Origin: Fimenecus sp045611635
Lineage (GTDB): Bacteria; Bacillota; Clostridia; Oscillospirales; Acutalibacteraceae
Length of the DNA: 18,340 nt
Assembly: GCA_045611635.1 (NCBI GenBank)
Contig: JAZKXL010000014.1
Location: forward strand, 1-18,340
Direction: 5' to 3'
This document shows positions 1 through 6,760 of this stretch, piece after piece (the first letter of the stretch is position 1; each line of letters opens with the position of its first letter). Below the pieces are notes generated by a model, which was not told where the DNA came from, searched no databases, and worked only from the letters and a program-made list of their open reading frames with translations. The translations under genes and the position numbers were made by a program.

Positions 1-294
1 ACACTTCTTATTCTCGGTCTTGGTCTTGTTGCGTTCATCTTTGACACAGTTGGTGGCGTTATGTTCGCAAAACTCCTTAACATTTTCTTACCAAAGGGCA
101 AAAAGATTAACCCAATGATTGGTGCTGCAGGTATTTCAGCATTCCCAATGTCAGGTCGTATTGTTCACAAAATGGGCTTAGCAGAAGACCCACAAAACTT
201 CCTTCTCATGCATTCAATTGGTGTAAACGTATCAGGTCAGATTGCATCTGTTATCGCAGGTGGTCTTATCCTCAATTTCTTTATGGGTAAATAA
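1..294 (+). CDS. Na+-translocating decarboxylase beta subunit (OadB/GcdB/MmdB family), 3' part
   Basis: Open from the window edge in frame 1, 97 residues to TAA at 292-294. The integral membrane beta subunit of biotin-dependent decarboxylase pumps (oxaloacetate, methylmalonyl-CoA or glutaconyl-CoA) takes CO2 from carboxybiotin and exports Na+. The visible part is the family's C-terminal end: a hydrophobic start with FDTVGG, then INPMIGAAGISAFPMSGR, then NFLLMHSIGVNVSGQ and a last helix ending in FFMGK. The stretches GAAGISAFP and LMHSIGVNVSGQ are the conserved hallmarks. Which acyl substrate is used cannot be told, because the carboxyltransferase subunit is outside the window. The gene is followed after 13 nt by a small membrane protein with its own strong ribosome site, so the two are likely cotranscribed. 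Family assignment is firm; substrate is unknown. Confidence 0.93.
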   Translation, partial: TLLILGLGLVAFIFDTVGGVMFAKLLNIFLPKGKKINPMIGAAGISAFPMSGRIVHKMGLAEDPQNFLLMHSIGVNVSGQIASVIAGGLILNFFMGK

Positions 295-307
295 GGAGGA
301 CTGAAAA

Positions 308-493
308 ATGTTAGAAAATTTATTTATTACATTAATGGCTTTTATGTTTGAGCCAAAGAACTTTGTTATCAATATCAAATATATGGTTATTGGTATGATT
401 TGCATTATTGTTGTTATGGGTGTGCTTATTGGTATTACAACAATTCTTAATAAGGTTGCTTCAAAACCAAAGAAAGATAAAGAAGACAAATAA
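308..493 (+). CDS. Small single-helix membrane protein, possibly a decarboxylase gamma-like (OadG-like) subunit
   Basis: 61 residues, ATG at 308 behind AAGGAGG (294-300). One clear transmembrane segment lies at about residues 25-46 (YMVIGMICIIVVMGVLIGIT), followed by a Lys/Asp/Glu-rich tail (KPKKDKEDK). OadG-type gamma subunits are also small, have one N-terminal helix and a charged tail, and help assemble the decarboxylase pump. The position directly after the beta subunit and before the terminator at 500-533 supports such a role. Against it, the helix here is preceded by about 20 residues with a second weakly hydrophobic stretch, and the typical Pro-rich linker and zinc-binding tail of OadG are absent. 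It is therefore a membrane protein of unproven function. Confidence 0.75.
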   Translation: MLENLFITLMAFMFEPKNFVINIKYMVIGMICIIVVMGVLIGITTILNKVASKPKKDKEDK

Positions 494-499
494 AATTGT

Positions 500-533
500 A
501 ACCGTCAAGCGTTAGCTTGGCGGTTGTTTTTTT
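500..533 (+). terminator. Intrinsic terminator of the decarboxylase operon
   Basis: An 11-bp stem with one G-T pair (AACCGTCAAGC / GCTTGGCGGTT), a GTTA loop and a run of seven T at 527-533. It closes the operon 6 nt after the stop at 493. Confidence 0.9.
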
Positions 534-589
534 ATGATTTTCAATTTCAAATTTGTGTATATTTACATTATAATTTTATTATAAATGTA

Positions 590-618
590 TTGAAATTTAC
601 ATGTTAGTTTGTTAAAAT
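590..618 (+). promoter_or_regulatory. Sigma-A-type promoter of the membrane protein / acyltransferase pair
   Basis: TTGAAA (590-595), 17-nt spacer, TAAAAT (613-618). It sits between the terminator and the start at 646, with GGAGG at 635-639. Confidence 0.7.
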
Positions 619-645
619 AAAAATGAATTTAAACGGAGGTAATTT

Positions 646-1503
646 ATGAAAGATTTTATTGAATATATTGAAACTTCCTGTGCGAAGCTTCCTGATAATC
701 ACCTTGCATATCTTTATAAAAAACATATACTTGATGAAATGACTGCTCGTGCTAATGAGGTTACACATTCCGGTCTTAAAGATGAAAAAGTAATAGCTGA
801 CCTTATGGCGGATGAATATCCAAATCTTGAAGAAAATTTTGGAATTTGGGCAAAGGCATACAAAAAGAAAAAGTTTGAAAAGACAATGCATATCGTAATG
901 GGCATTGGTAGCGTTTTAGTTTTCTTTATTGCACTTGTACTTTTCTTTGTTGTTGGTGAAAACACAACGTTTACCTATTATGGTAAAGATGATGGTATTC
1001 TTGATACTCACACAGCTTCAGGTTATCGCCAATCTTGGCTTATTATTTTGGGTGCGATTTTTGGAATTATCATCTTATACTTAAGTTATGCAATTAAACG
1101 CATTTGTAAAATGAGAAGAGTTTTTCATCCTATTGCAAGAACACTTATTGTACTTTGTGTAATGCTTGTTATGGTATTTGCTTTCCTTTGTGCTCTTATG
1201 CTTTCAAAAAATCCTCTTGAAACAAAAATGTGGCCAATTGTTATAGCAGGTATTATTCTTGCACTTGTTGCAGATATTTGTTTTGCGTTTGCAACAAAGC
1301 AAAAATTCCGCACAATTACTACAATGATTTATTTGCCAATTATTTCTACAATGTTATTTGTAATTCTTAACGCTTATGGCCTTGTGAGCTCATTTGGATG
1401 GCTTGTAATTATTTCAGGTGTAATTGCTGATGTGATTTACGCATTGTCAATTGTTGCAAGCAACGCAAAATACTTTTTATATAAGCAGGAGGATGATGAA
1501 TAA
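646..1503 (+). CDS. Membrane protein with permease-prefix/HAAS-like N-terminus, six helices
   Basis: 285 residues. The soluble N-terminus (about 1-76: MKDFIEYIET..., two helices rich in Asp/Glu/Lys) resembles the permease prefix / HAAS-type domain that precedes many Firmicute membrane proteins. Six predicted membrane helices follow at about 82-103, 131-150, 164-186, 197-216, 223-242 and 249-271, with a polar loop at 105-128 that is probably extracellular. No catalytic or transport motif is recognisable. The stop TAA shares its last base with the ATG of the next gene (1503), so translation is coupled to the acyltransferase-like enzyme. The two may act on the same membrane-associated product, but this is inference from gene order only. 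Confidence 0.85.
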   Translation: MKDFIEYIETSCAKLPDNHLAYLYKKHILDEMTARANEVTHSGLKDEKVIADLMADEYPNLEENFGIWAKAYKKKKFEKTMHIVMGIGSVLVFFIALVLFFVVGENTTFTYYGKDDGILDTHTASGYRQSWLIILGAIFGIIILYLSYAIKRICKMRRVFHPIARTLIVLCVMLVMVFAFLCALMLSKNPLETKMWPIVIAGIILALVADICFAFATKQKFRTITTMIYLPIISTMLFVILNAYGLVSSFGWLVIISGVIADVIYALSIVASNAKYFLYKQEDDE

Positions 1504-2789
1504 TGGCTGAACGCAGATTAAATGCTGAACTTTGGGATAAAATGCACTATTTATTCCGCGATTTCAATGACCGTATGGTTCACGTGGAATTTAATTATGA
1601 TTTTGTTCCTGATATTGAAGCTCTTAAAACAACCATCATTTGTGCTTTTGAAAAAGTACCTGTGCTTCACTCAACATTTGTTGACACAAAACTTTCAACT
1701 CACTGGGTTGTTAAACCTTATGATATTGACGATGTTTTTACAGTTGCTTATCCTGAAAATGTGGAAGAAGCGGTTGAAGAATTCTTAACTCAATACATAG
1801 CGCCTGAAGAAGATATTCAAATGAAAATTGCTCTTTTCATTAAAGATGGCAAAAGCACTCTTTGTATGGTTGAAAACCATATGTGTATGGATGGTGGCGA
1901 CCTTAAATATTTCCTTCAAGCATTTTGTGAGAATTATAGTAAATATGTACTTGAAGGTAAAAGTCCTATCTCATACAAAACAGGTTCTCGTGCTTATGAT
2001 GATGTTTATTCAGGATTTTCAAAAACTGAATCTGAAGCAGCAAAACGTCTTTTCAAAAATATTAACGCAAAAGATAATCATGCTTTCCCATTAACCAAAG
2101 ATAATATTCGAGACAAATCATTTATTGCAAGAAGAAAGTTTAGTGTTGAAACTTTTGAAAAGCTTAAAGCAAAGGGTAAAGAAATTGGTGCAACAATCAA
2201 CGATATGCTAGTAGCATGTTATTTCTATAGTCTTTATGAGTTGGCAAATTATCCAATAACTGATAAGGTTATGATTTCTTGCGCTATTGACCTTCGTCGC
2301 CATATGGAAAAAGATAGTGTTGCAACAAAAGGTTTTACAAATCATACTGCATGGATGCAATGTGCAATTCCAGAGCGCGGTCGAGATATTTTTGAAACAA
2401 TAAAATATACTGTAAGAAGCTCAAATAAATTTAAAAAAGACAAATTTATGGGATTGTATGGTCTTCCACTTCTTAATTTCGGTTACAGTGTTATGCCACA
2501 TGCTGCAAGTGAAGAAATTATTAAAATTGGTTATTCAAATCCACTTCTTGCAATGAGTAACATTGGTGTGCTTAATGGCAAAGACTACGCTCTTGCAGGT
2601 AATGAGCCAACTGATGCATTTATGTCAGGTGCGGTTAAATATAAGCCATTCGTTCTTCTTACTGCAACTTCATATAATAAGGTTATTACACTTTCAATGT
2701 GTGTACGTGGTAATGAAGAAGATAAAAAAATTGTAAACAACTTCTTTGACCTTATGGAAAAGAATGTTAATACAATTATTGGAGAATAA
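1503..2789 (+). CDS. Condensation / acyltransferase-fold protein (CoA-dependent acyltransferase superfamily)
   Basis: 428 residues. It carries the HxxxD active-site motif of the chloramphenicol-acetyltransferase / NRPS condensation / wax-ester-synthase / PapA superfamily as NHMCMDG at residues 125-131 (H126, D130). The usual first His of HHxxxDG is Asn, which is common outside true NRPS domains. A second superfamily landmark, GATINDML, is at 229-236. The length fits a free-standing two-lobed enzyme of this fold. The substrates cannot be read from sequence; an acyl-CoA or acyl-carrier donor and an alcohol or amine acceptor are expected for the family. It is the second gene of a two-gene unit with a six-helix membrane protein. 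A phosphopantetheinyl transferase lies 3.4 kb away on the other strand, but no carrier protein is in the window, so a link is only a possibility. Confidence 0.85.
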   Translation: MAERRLNAELWDKMHYLFRDFNDRMVHVEFNYDFVPDIEALKTTIICAFEKVPVLHSTFVDTKLSTHWVVKPYDIDDVFTVAYPENVEEAVEEFLTQYIAPEEDIQMKIALFIKDGKSTLCMVENHMCMDGGDLKYFLQAFCENYSKYVLEGKSPISYKTGSRAYDDVYSGFSKTESEAAKRLFKNINAKDNHAFPLTKDNIRDKSFIARRKFSVETFEKLKAKGKEIGATINDMLVACYFYSLYELANYPITDKVMISCAIDLRRHMEKDSVATKGFTNHTAWMQCAIPERGRDIFETIKYTVRSSNKFKKDKFMGLYGLPLLNFGYSVMPHAASEEIIKIGYSNPLLAMSNIGVLNGKDYALAGNEPTDAFMSGAVKYKPFVLLTATSYNKVITLSMCVRGNEEDKKIVNNFFDLMEKNVNTIIGE

Positions 2790-2799
2790 TTAAATTTAT

Positions 2800-2831
2800 A
2801 AGGGACGCTCAAATATAGCGTCCCTTTTTTT
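2800..2831 (+). terminator. Intrinsic terminator after the acyltransferase gene
   Basis: Perfect stem AAGGGACGCT / AGCGTCCCTT with a 7-nt loop, followed by a T-run to 2831. Confidence 0.92.
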
Positions 2832-2879
2832 GTGTGCTTTTAACCAAATAAAGTGAATATAATTCGGTAAAGTGGTGCA

Positions 2880-2908
2880 TTGTCAAACTTTTACCATAGG
2901 TGTATAAT
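2880..2908 (+). promoter_or_regulatory. Promoter of the hydrogenase-like operon
   Basis: TTGTCA (2880-2885), 17-nt spacer, TATAAT (2903-2908). The start codon is at 2954 with GGGAGG at 2941-2946. This is the only promoter seen for the five genes up to 6090. Confidence 0.8.
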
Positions 2909-2953
2909 TGTTAATATAGTATATATCTGACGATAAAGTCGGGAGGAATTATA

Positions 2954-3304
2954 ATGAAAGTTTATGAAATTAAAGAAATTCTTGATGCAGAGGTAATTTG
3001 TGGTGAAGAATTTATGGACCGTGAAGTTTTTACTGCTTGTGGTAGCGATATGATGAGTGATGTCCTCGCTTATGTTAAAGAACAGGCAGTGCTTCTTTCA
3101 GGTCTTGTAAATCCACAGGTAGTAAGAACTGCTGAAATGATGGATATGCAATGTATAGTATTTGTCCGTGGAAAACAGCCCGACCAAGGTATTATTGATT
3201 TAGCAAAGGACCGCGATATTGTTCTTATGACAACAAAACAACCTATGTTTGCATCTTGCGGAATGCTCTATGAAAAAGGTCTTAGAGGAGGAGCAATGAA
3301 ATGA
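2954..3304 (+). CDS. DRTGG-domain protein (first of two in the operon)
   Basis: 116 residues, a single small domain. It opens with MKVYEIKEILDAEVICGEE and continues with a CGSDMMSDVLAY segment and a hydrophobic beta-alpha pattern (VLLSGLVNP, CIVFVRGK). This matches free-standing DRTGG-type domains, otherwise found next to phosphotransacetylase or HPr kinase domains and often beside [FeFe]-hydrogenase-like genes in Clostridia and Thermotogae. No catalytic residues are evident, so a ligand-binding or docking role is likely. The stop overlaps the next start by 4 nt (ATGA at 3301), with AGGAGGAG just upstream, so it is translationally coupled to the HATPase gene. A second, diverged copy lies at 5054-5380. 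Confidence 0.85.
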   Translation: MKVYEIKEILDAEVICGEEFMDREVFTACGSDMMSDVLAYVKEQAVLLSGLVNPQVVRTAEMMDMQCIVFVRGKQPDQGIIDLAKDRDIVLMTTKQPMFASCGMLYEKGLRGGAMK

Positions 3305-3723
3305 GCAACTTAAAACTTCATTTTGAAGTGCCAGGTGACGATTTTACACGCGCTGGTGAGGCGTCAGGTAAAGTTAAAAAGACCTTAAAGGATTTAGGGT
3401 TTAGTCCTGAAGTTGTAAGAAAAACTGTAATTGCTCTTTATGAAGCGGAAATTAACCTTGTAATTCACGCAGGTGGTGGTGAAATTGATGTTGAAATTTC
3501 ACCTGAATGTATTGATATGGTTTTAACTGACCAAGGACCTGGTATTCCGGATGTGGCTCTTGCTATGAAAGAGGGCTATTCAACTGCACCTGATAATGTC
3601 CGCTCATTAGGATTTGGTGCAGGTATGGGACTTCCTAATATTAAAAAATACACCGACGATATGAAAATAGATTCAACTGTTGGTGTGGGGACTACAATGT
3701 ATCTTAAGGTAATCACTTCATAA
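3301..3723 (+). CDS. GHKL ATPase-domain protein (anti-sigma-factor / RsbW-like serine kinase type)
   Basis: 140 residues, one HATPase_c domain. The N-box is E48-A-E50-I-N52, the G1 box is DQGPGI at 77-82 and the G2 box is GFGAGMGL at 104-111, so the ATP site looks intact. It lacks the dimerisation/phosphoacceptor region and membrane helices of a sensor histidine kinase, and its size fits RsbW/SpoIIAB-like proteins, which phosphorylate an anti-anti-sigma protein or bind a sigma factor. Neither a sigma factor nor a STAS partner is in the window. In this operon it is the natural candidate to pass on a signal from the hydrogenase-like protein that follows after 50 nt. Confidence 0.9.
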   Translation: MSNLKLHFEVPGDDFTRAGEASGKVKKTLKDLGFSPEVVRKTVIALYEAEINLVIHAGGGEIDVEISPECIDMVLTDQGPGIPDVALAMKEGYSTAPDNVRSLGFGAGMGLPNIKKYTDDMKIDSTVGVGTTMYLKVITS

Positions 3724-3741
3724 TTCAGCGATTACAAAAAA

Positions 3742-3771
3742 CTATTTCTATTGGAGCGATTGGAGAAATAG
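3742..3771 (+). promoter_or_regulatory. Inverted repeat covering the ribosome site of the hydrogenase-like gene
   Basis: CTATTTCT (3742-3749) and AGAAATAG (3764-3771) are a perfect 8-bp inverted repeat with a 14-nt loop. The Shine-Dalgarno GGAG (3762-3765) is partly in the right arm, and a second TTGGAG copy lies in the loop. It could lower or regulate translation of the gene starting at 3774. There is no T-run after it, so it is not a terminator. Confidence 0.45.
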
Positions 3772-3773
3772 AA

Positions 3774-5054
3774 ATGAACGAAACTTATTTCCACTCCGTA
3801 CGACTTGATGAAGAAAAATGTAAGGGCTGTGTTTCTTGCTTAAAGCGTTGCCCTACAAATGCAATTAGAGTTCGTAACGGAAAAGCATATATACTGTCAG
3901 AGCGTTGTGTTGACTGTGGTGAGTGTATAAGAATTTGCCCTTACCACGCAAAATATGCTGAAAAGTATTCATTAAATGAAATTTTAGATTACAAATATAG
4001 AATAGCTGTGCCTGCACCGTCACTTTACGGTCAGTTTAATAACCTTGATGACACTGATTATGTGTTGACAGGGCTTAAACGAATGGGTTTTGATGATGTT
4101 TTTGAGGTTTCAAAGGGTGCGGAGTTAGTCAGTGAAGCAACACGACTTATTCTTTCAATGAACAAAACTAAAAAGCCATTAATTTCTTCGGCTTGTCCCG
4201 CTGTTGTGCGACTTATTCGTGTGCGTTTCCCTAATCTTATTGAAAATGTGCTTGACTTAAACGCCCCAATGGAAGAGGCAGCTCGCCTTGCAAGAATTAA
4301 GGCGAAAGAAGAAACAGGACTAGAAGATAAAGACATTGGTGTATTCTTCATTACACCTTGTACTGCAAAAATATCTTCAATCAAACAACCAATTTGTAAT
4401 GGTGGGTCAAATATAAATGGCGTTCTTGCAATTAAAGATATTTACCCAGTGCTTGTTCAGCAAATGGACAAAATTATTGAACTTGAAGATTTAAGTGATT
4501 CAGGTATTATTGGTGTTGGTTGGGCTTCATCTGGTGGTGAATCCGCCGCACTTCTTAAAGACCGGTATTTGGCTGCTGATGGTATTGAAAATGTTATAAA
4601 AGTTCTTGAAGAGTTAGAAGATGAAAAACTCAATGACCTTGAATTTATTGAGCTTAATGCTTGTTCAGGTGGTTGTGTTGGCGGACCTTTAACGGTTGAA
4701 AATCCATTTGTAGCAAAAGCAAGACTTCAACGCCTTCGCAAATATATGCCTGTTTCTTGTAATCACCTTGAATATGAGTCAATTCCAAAAGAAATGTATT
4801 GGCAAAAGCCGTTAGAGGCAGCTCCATGGAAACTTGCTGATAATGTTTTTGAGGCGATGCAAAAAATGAACGAGATTAAAGACCTTGAAAGCACCTTGCC
4901 AGGTCTTGACTGTGGTATGTGTGGTTCACCGTCTTGTCGTTGTTTTGCAGAAGATGTTGTTATTGGCAAAGCTGATGTTAATGACTGTATTTTCAATATG
5001 AAAAATCGTGAAGGTGCAGTTCTTCCAAAGCCATTTAGAACAGAGGAACAATAA
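3774..5054 (+). CDS. [FeFe]-hydrogenase-like iron-sulfur protein, putative redox/H2 sensor
   Basis: 426 residues. Two ferredoxin-type 4Fe-4S motifs are at C16-C19-C22-C26P and C45-C48-C51-C55P. The H-domain spans about 75-345 and keeps all four H-cluster cysteines: C141 in SSACP, C196 in TPCTAK (with K199), and C297 and C301 in ELNACSGGCVGG. A third Fe-S domain of the RnfB/corrinoid-protein type is at the C-terminus (C380, C383, C388, C405). Compared with catalytic hydrogenases such as CpI, the proton-relay cysteine in front of the first ligand is Ala (A140), and the two cluster-flanking Met are Thr194 and Asn295. These changes are known from slow, putatively sensory hydrogenases (groups C/D, HydS). 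No PAS domain is fused here. The position between a GHKL ATPase, two DRTGG proteins and a PHP protein supports signalling rather than bulk H2 production. Confidence 0.9.
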   Translation: MNETYFHSVRLDEEKCKGCVSCLKRCPTNAIRVRNGKAYILSERCVDCGECIRICPYHAKYAEKYSLNEILDYKYRIAVPAPSLYGQFNNLDDTDYVLTGLKRMGFDDVFEVSKGAELVSEATRLILSMNKTKKPLISSACPAVVRLIRVRFPNLIENVLDLNAPMEEAARLARIKAKEETGLEDKDIGVFFITPCTAKISSIKQPICNGGSNINGVLAIKDIYPVLVQQMDKIIELEDLSDSGIIGVGWASSGGESAALLKDRYLAADGIENVIKVLEELEDEKLNDLEFIELNACSGGCVGGPLTVENPFVAKARLQRLRKYMPVSCNHLEYESIPKEMYWQKPLEAAPWKLADNVFEAMQKMNEIKDLESTLPGLDCGMCGSPSCRCFAEDVVIGKADVNDCIFNMKNREGAVLPKPFRTEEQ

Positions 5055-5380
5055 TGAATATAAAAGAACTTAGTGAAAAATTAAATCTTAAAGTAATTGT
5101 TGAAGGTGACCTTGATCGTGAAATTACAGGCGGTTACTGTGGGGACCTTTTAAGTTGGGTTATGGGTAGAGCACAAAGTGGCGATTGTTGGTTTACTGTA
5201 ATGGGTAACATCAACGCTATTGGTGTTTGTGTACTTGCTGACTGTGCGTGTATTGTGCTTTGCGAAAATGCCACACTTGACGACAATGCTAAAAACCGTG
5301 CCGAAATGCAGGGTGTGAGTATTTTATCATCAGAAGAAAATTCTTATACATTAGCAACAAAACTTGGTGAAATGTTATGA
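5054..5380 (+). CDS. DRTGG-domain protein (second copy)
   Basis: 108 residues, one domain. The start ATG shares one base with the stop of the hydrogenase-like gene, and the end overlaps the PHP gene by 4 nt, so it is translated as part of a tightly packed operon. The segment LDREITGGYCGDLLSWVMG is the DRTGG-like signature (here DREITGG) and is followed by the alternating hydrophobic strands typical of the domain. It is only distantly similar to the first copy at 2954-3304, so the two probably do different jobs or form a heteromer. No enzymatic motif is visible. Confidence 0.87.
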   Translation: MNIKELSEKLNLKVIVEGDLDREITGGYCGDLLSWVMGRAQSGDCWFTVMGNINAIGVCVLADCACIVLCENATLDDNAKNRAEMQGVSILSSEENSYTLATKLGEML

Positions 5381-6090
5381 ACTTAAAGTATGATTTTCAC
5401 CTGCATTCGTGCTTGTCTCCTTGTGGTGATAATGATATGACACCATATAACCTTGTTAATATGGCAAAGTTAATGGGTTATGATATTATCGCTCTCACAG
5501 ACCACAACTCCTGTCTTAATTGCTCTGCCGCTATAAAAGCAGGGGAACAGGCGGGGATTATAGTTGTGCCTGGAATGGAACTTTGCACGTCAGAAGAAAT
5601 TCATACAGTTTGCCTTTTTCCTACACTTCAAAAAGCGTTAGATTTTTCGGAATATGTAAAATCTACAATGCCGTTCATTAAAAACGAAGAAGAGATTTTT
5701 GGTGAACAACGCATAATGGACCATCTCGATAATATTCTCGGGTATGAAGATATTTTGCTTACAACTGCATCAGGAATAAGCATTGATGATGTTGTAAGTG
5801 AGGTAGCAAAGTTTGATGGCGCAGTATTTCCTGCTCACCTTGACCGCGCATCATATTCGGTTTTGTCAGTTTTAGGGTTTATGTACCCTGAAATGAATTT
5901 CACCTGTGCCGAGTTTACCCATAAAGCATTTATTCCACAGTATGAAGACAAACATCAGTTATTAAAGGAAATGAAGCATCTTCGTAATTCCGATGCTCAC
6001 TACCTTGAAAATATGGTAGAACCAAGTGAAGAAATTGATTTACCTGAATGTACTGCACAAGCAGTTGTGGATTATATTTTGAATAAATAA
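5377..6090 (+). CDS. PHP-domain metal-dependent phosphoesterase
   Basis: 237 residues, ATGA overlap with the preceding gene. The PHP metal-site residues are all visible: H8 and H10 (DFHLHSCLSPC), D42 and H43 (LTDHNS), E68 (GMELCTSEE), H76, H154 (FPAHLDR), and D206 with H208 (NSDAHYLENM). Proteins of this family hydrolyse phosphomonoesters or nucleotide phosphates using two or three metal ions. The exact substrate is unknown. It is the last gene of the hydrogenase-like operon, and the same gene order (DRTGG, ATPase, hydrogenase-like, DRTGG, PHP) is known in other anaerobes. A role in degrading a signal or protecting the pathway product is possible but unproven. Confidence 0.9.
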   Translation: MNLKYDFHLHSCLSPCGDNDMTPYNLVNMAKLMGYDIIALTDHNSCLNCSAAIKAGEQAGIIVVPGMELCTSEEIHTVCLFPTLQKALDFSEYVKSTMPFIKNEEEIFGEQRIMDHLDNILGYEDILLTTASGISIDDVVSEVAKFDGAVFPAHLDRASYSVLSVLGFMYPEMNFTCAEFTHKAFIPQYEDKHQLLKEMKHLRNSDAHYLENMVEPSEEIDLPECTAQAVVDYILNK

Positions 6091-6129
6091 GTGCAAAAAG
6101 TAGGAACCGCGTGCGATTATAAATGTATG

Positions 6130-6149
6130 GGCGGGCCTTTGTGCTCGCC
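6130..6149 (+). repeat. Small GC-rich palindrome, GTAGG-type intergenic element
   Basis: GGCGGGC / GCTCGCC with one G-T pair and a 6-nt loop. It lies downstream of a GTAGGAACCGCG stretch (6101-6112). It resembles the palindromes at 10571-10595 and 16058-16080 in type and position (just after a gene, no clean T-run). Confidence 0.5.
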
Positions 6150-6175
6150 TTACAAAAAAGAATAAAATACATAAC

Positions 6176-6207
6176 AAAAGGGACACGATTGTGTCCCTTT
6201 TATTTTT
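6176..6207 (+). terminator. Bidirectional intrinsic terminator between convergent operons
   Basis: Perfect 11-bp stem AAAAGGGACAC / GTGTCCCTTTT with loop GATT. It is followed by TATTTTT on the plus strand, with A-rich sequence on the left that gives T-runs on the minus strand. It separates the plus-strand PHP gene from the convergent phosphopantetheinyl transferase gene. Confidence 0.92.
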
Positions 6208-6211
6208 GCAT

Positions 6212-6727
6212 TTATTTTACTCTCTCACAAATTGTGAGCATGTATTCATTAACTTTTTCTGTTTGAAACTCGTGGTTTTCAATGCTTAAAACATCAATCC
6301 CTTTTTGAATTTCAATAACTCCGTTACCATCAATTTTTGTGTATGCTTCTTTTTTTGTCCAAATTTCATAAAAGGCATCAACAGTTGGAGTTTGTTCAAA
6401 AAACTCTTTTTCTTTTCCGTGAAAATATCGGCTTGCAATTTTTTCAAAATTTCTTGTGTCGTCAATTTTTTCAATATCAATTCCAACAGGATTTTCACTT
6501 GTGCAAACTGCAACCATGTTGCCACTGTGTGAAATGCTTACATAACAGTTATCCGCTACGGGTTTTCCGCTTTCTTCATATCGAATATTTTGCACGCCCA
6601 TATCAATTAGCGCTTTTGCCGCTGCAAAACTTTCTTTCTTTTTACAATGACTTAATACGCTTTGTGGTAAATCATCACTTTCATATTCAGTTTTTGTTGA
6701 AAGTTCAAAAAAATAAAGGTCTTTCAT
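6212..6727 (-). CDS. 4'-phosphopantetheinyl transferase (Sfp-type superfamily)
   Basis: 171 residues. It transfers the phosphopantetheine arm of CoA to a conserved Ser on a carrier protein. The family motifs are present in order: GKP at 54-56, SISHS at 64-68, VGIDIE at 81-86 (D84 and E86 bind Mg2+), and W-TKKEAYTK at 123-131 (E127, K131). At 171 residues it is shorter than Sfp (about 220) but longer than AcpS (about 120). The N-terminal lobe is reduced, as in many Clostridia enzymes that may serve as the general ACP-activating transferase. It lies 33 nt after the M23 gene on the minus strand with no terminator between, so cotranscription is likely. The ribosome site is weak (GGTGA). No carrier protein is in the window. 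Confidence 0.92.
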   Translation of the reverse strand: MKDLYFFELSTKTEYESDDLPQSVLSHCKKKESFAAAKALIDMGVQNIRYEESGKPVADNCYVSISHSGNMVAVCTSENPVGIDIEKIDDTRNFEKIASRYFHGKEKEFFEQTPTVDAFYEIWTKKEAYTKIDGNGVIEIQKGIDVLSIENHEFQTEKVNEYMLTICERVK

Positions 6728-6760
6728 CTAATCACCGAGAAAATTTTACCACATTTGTTT

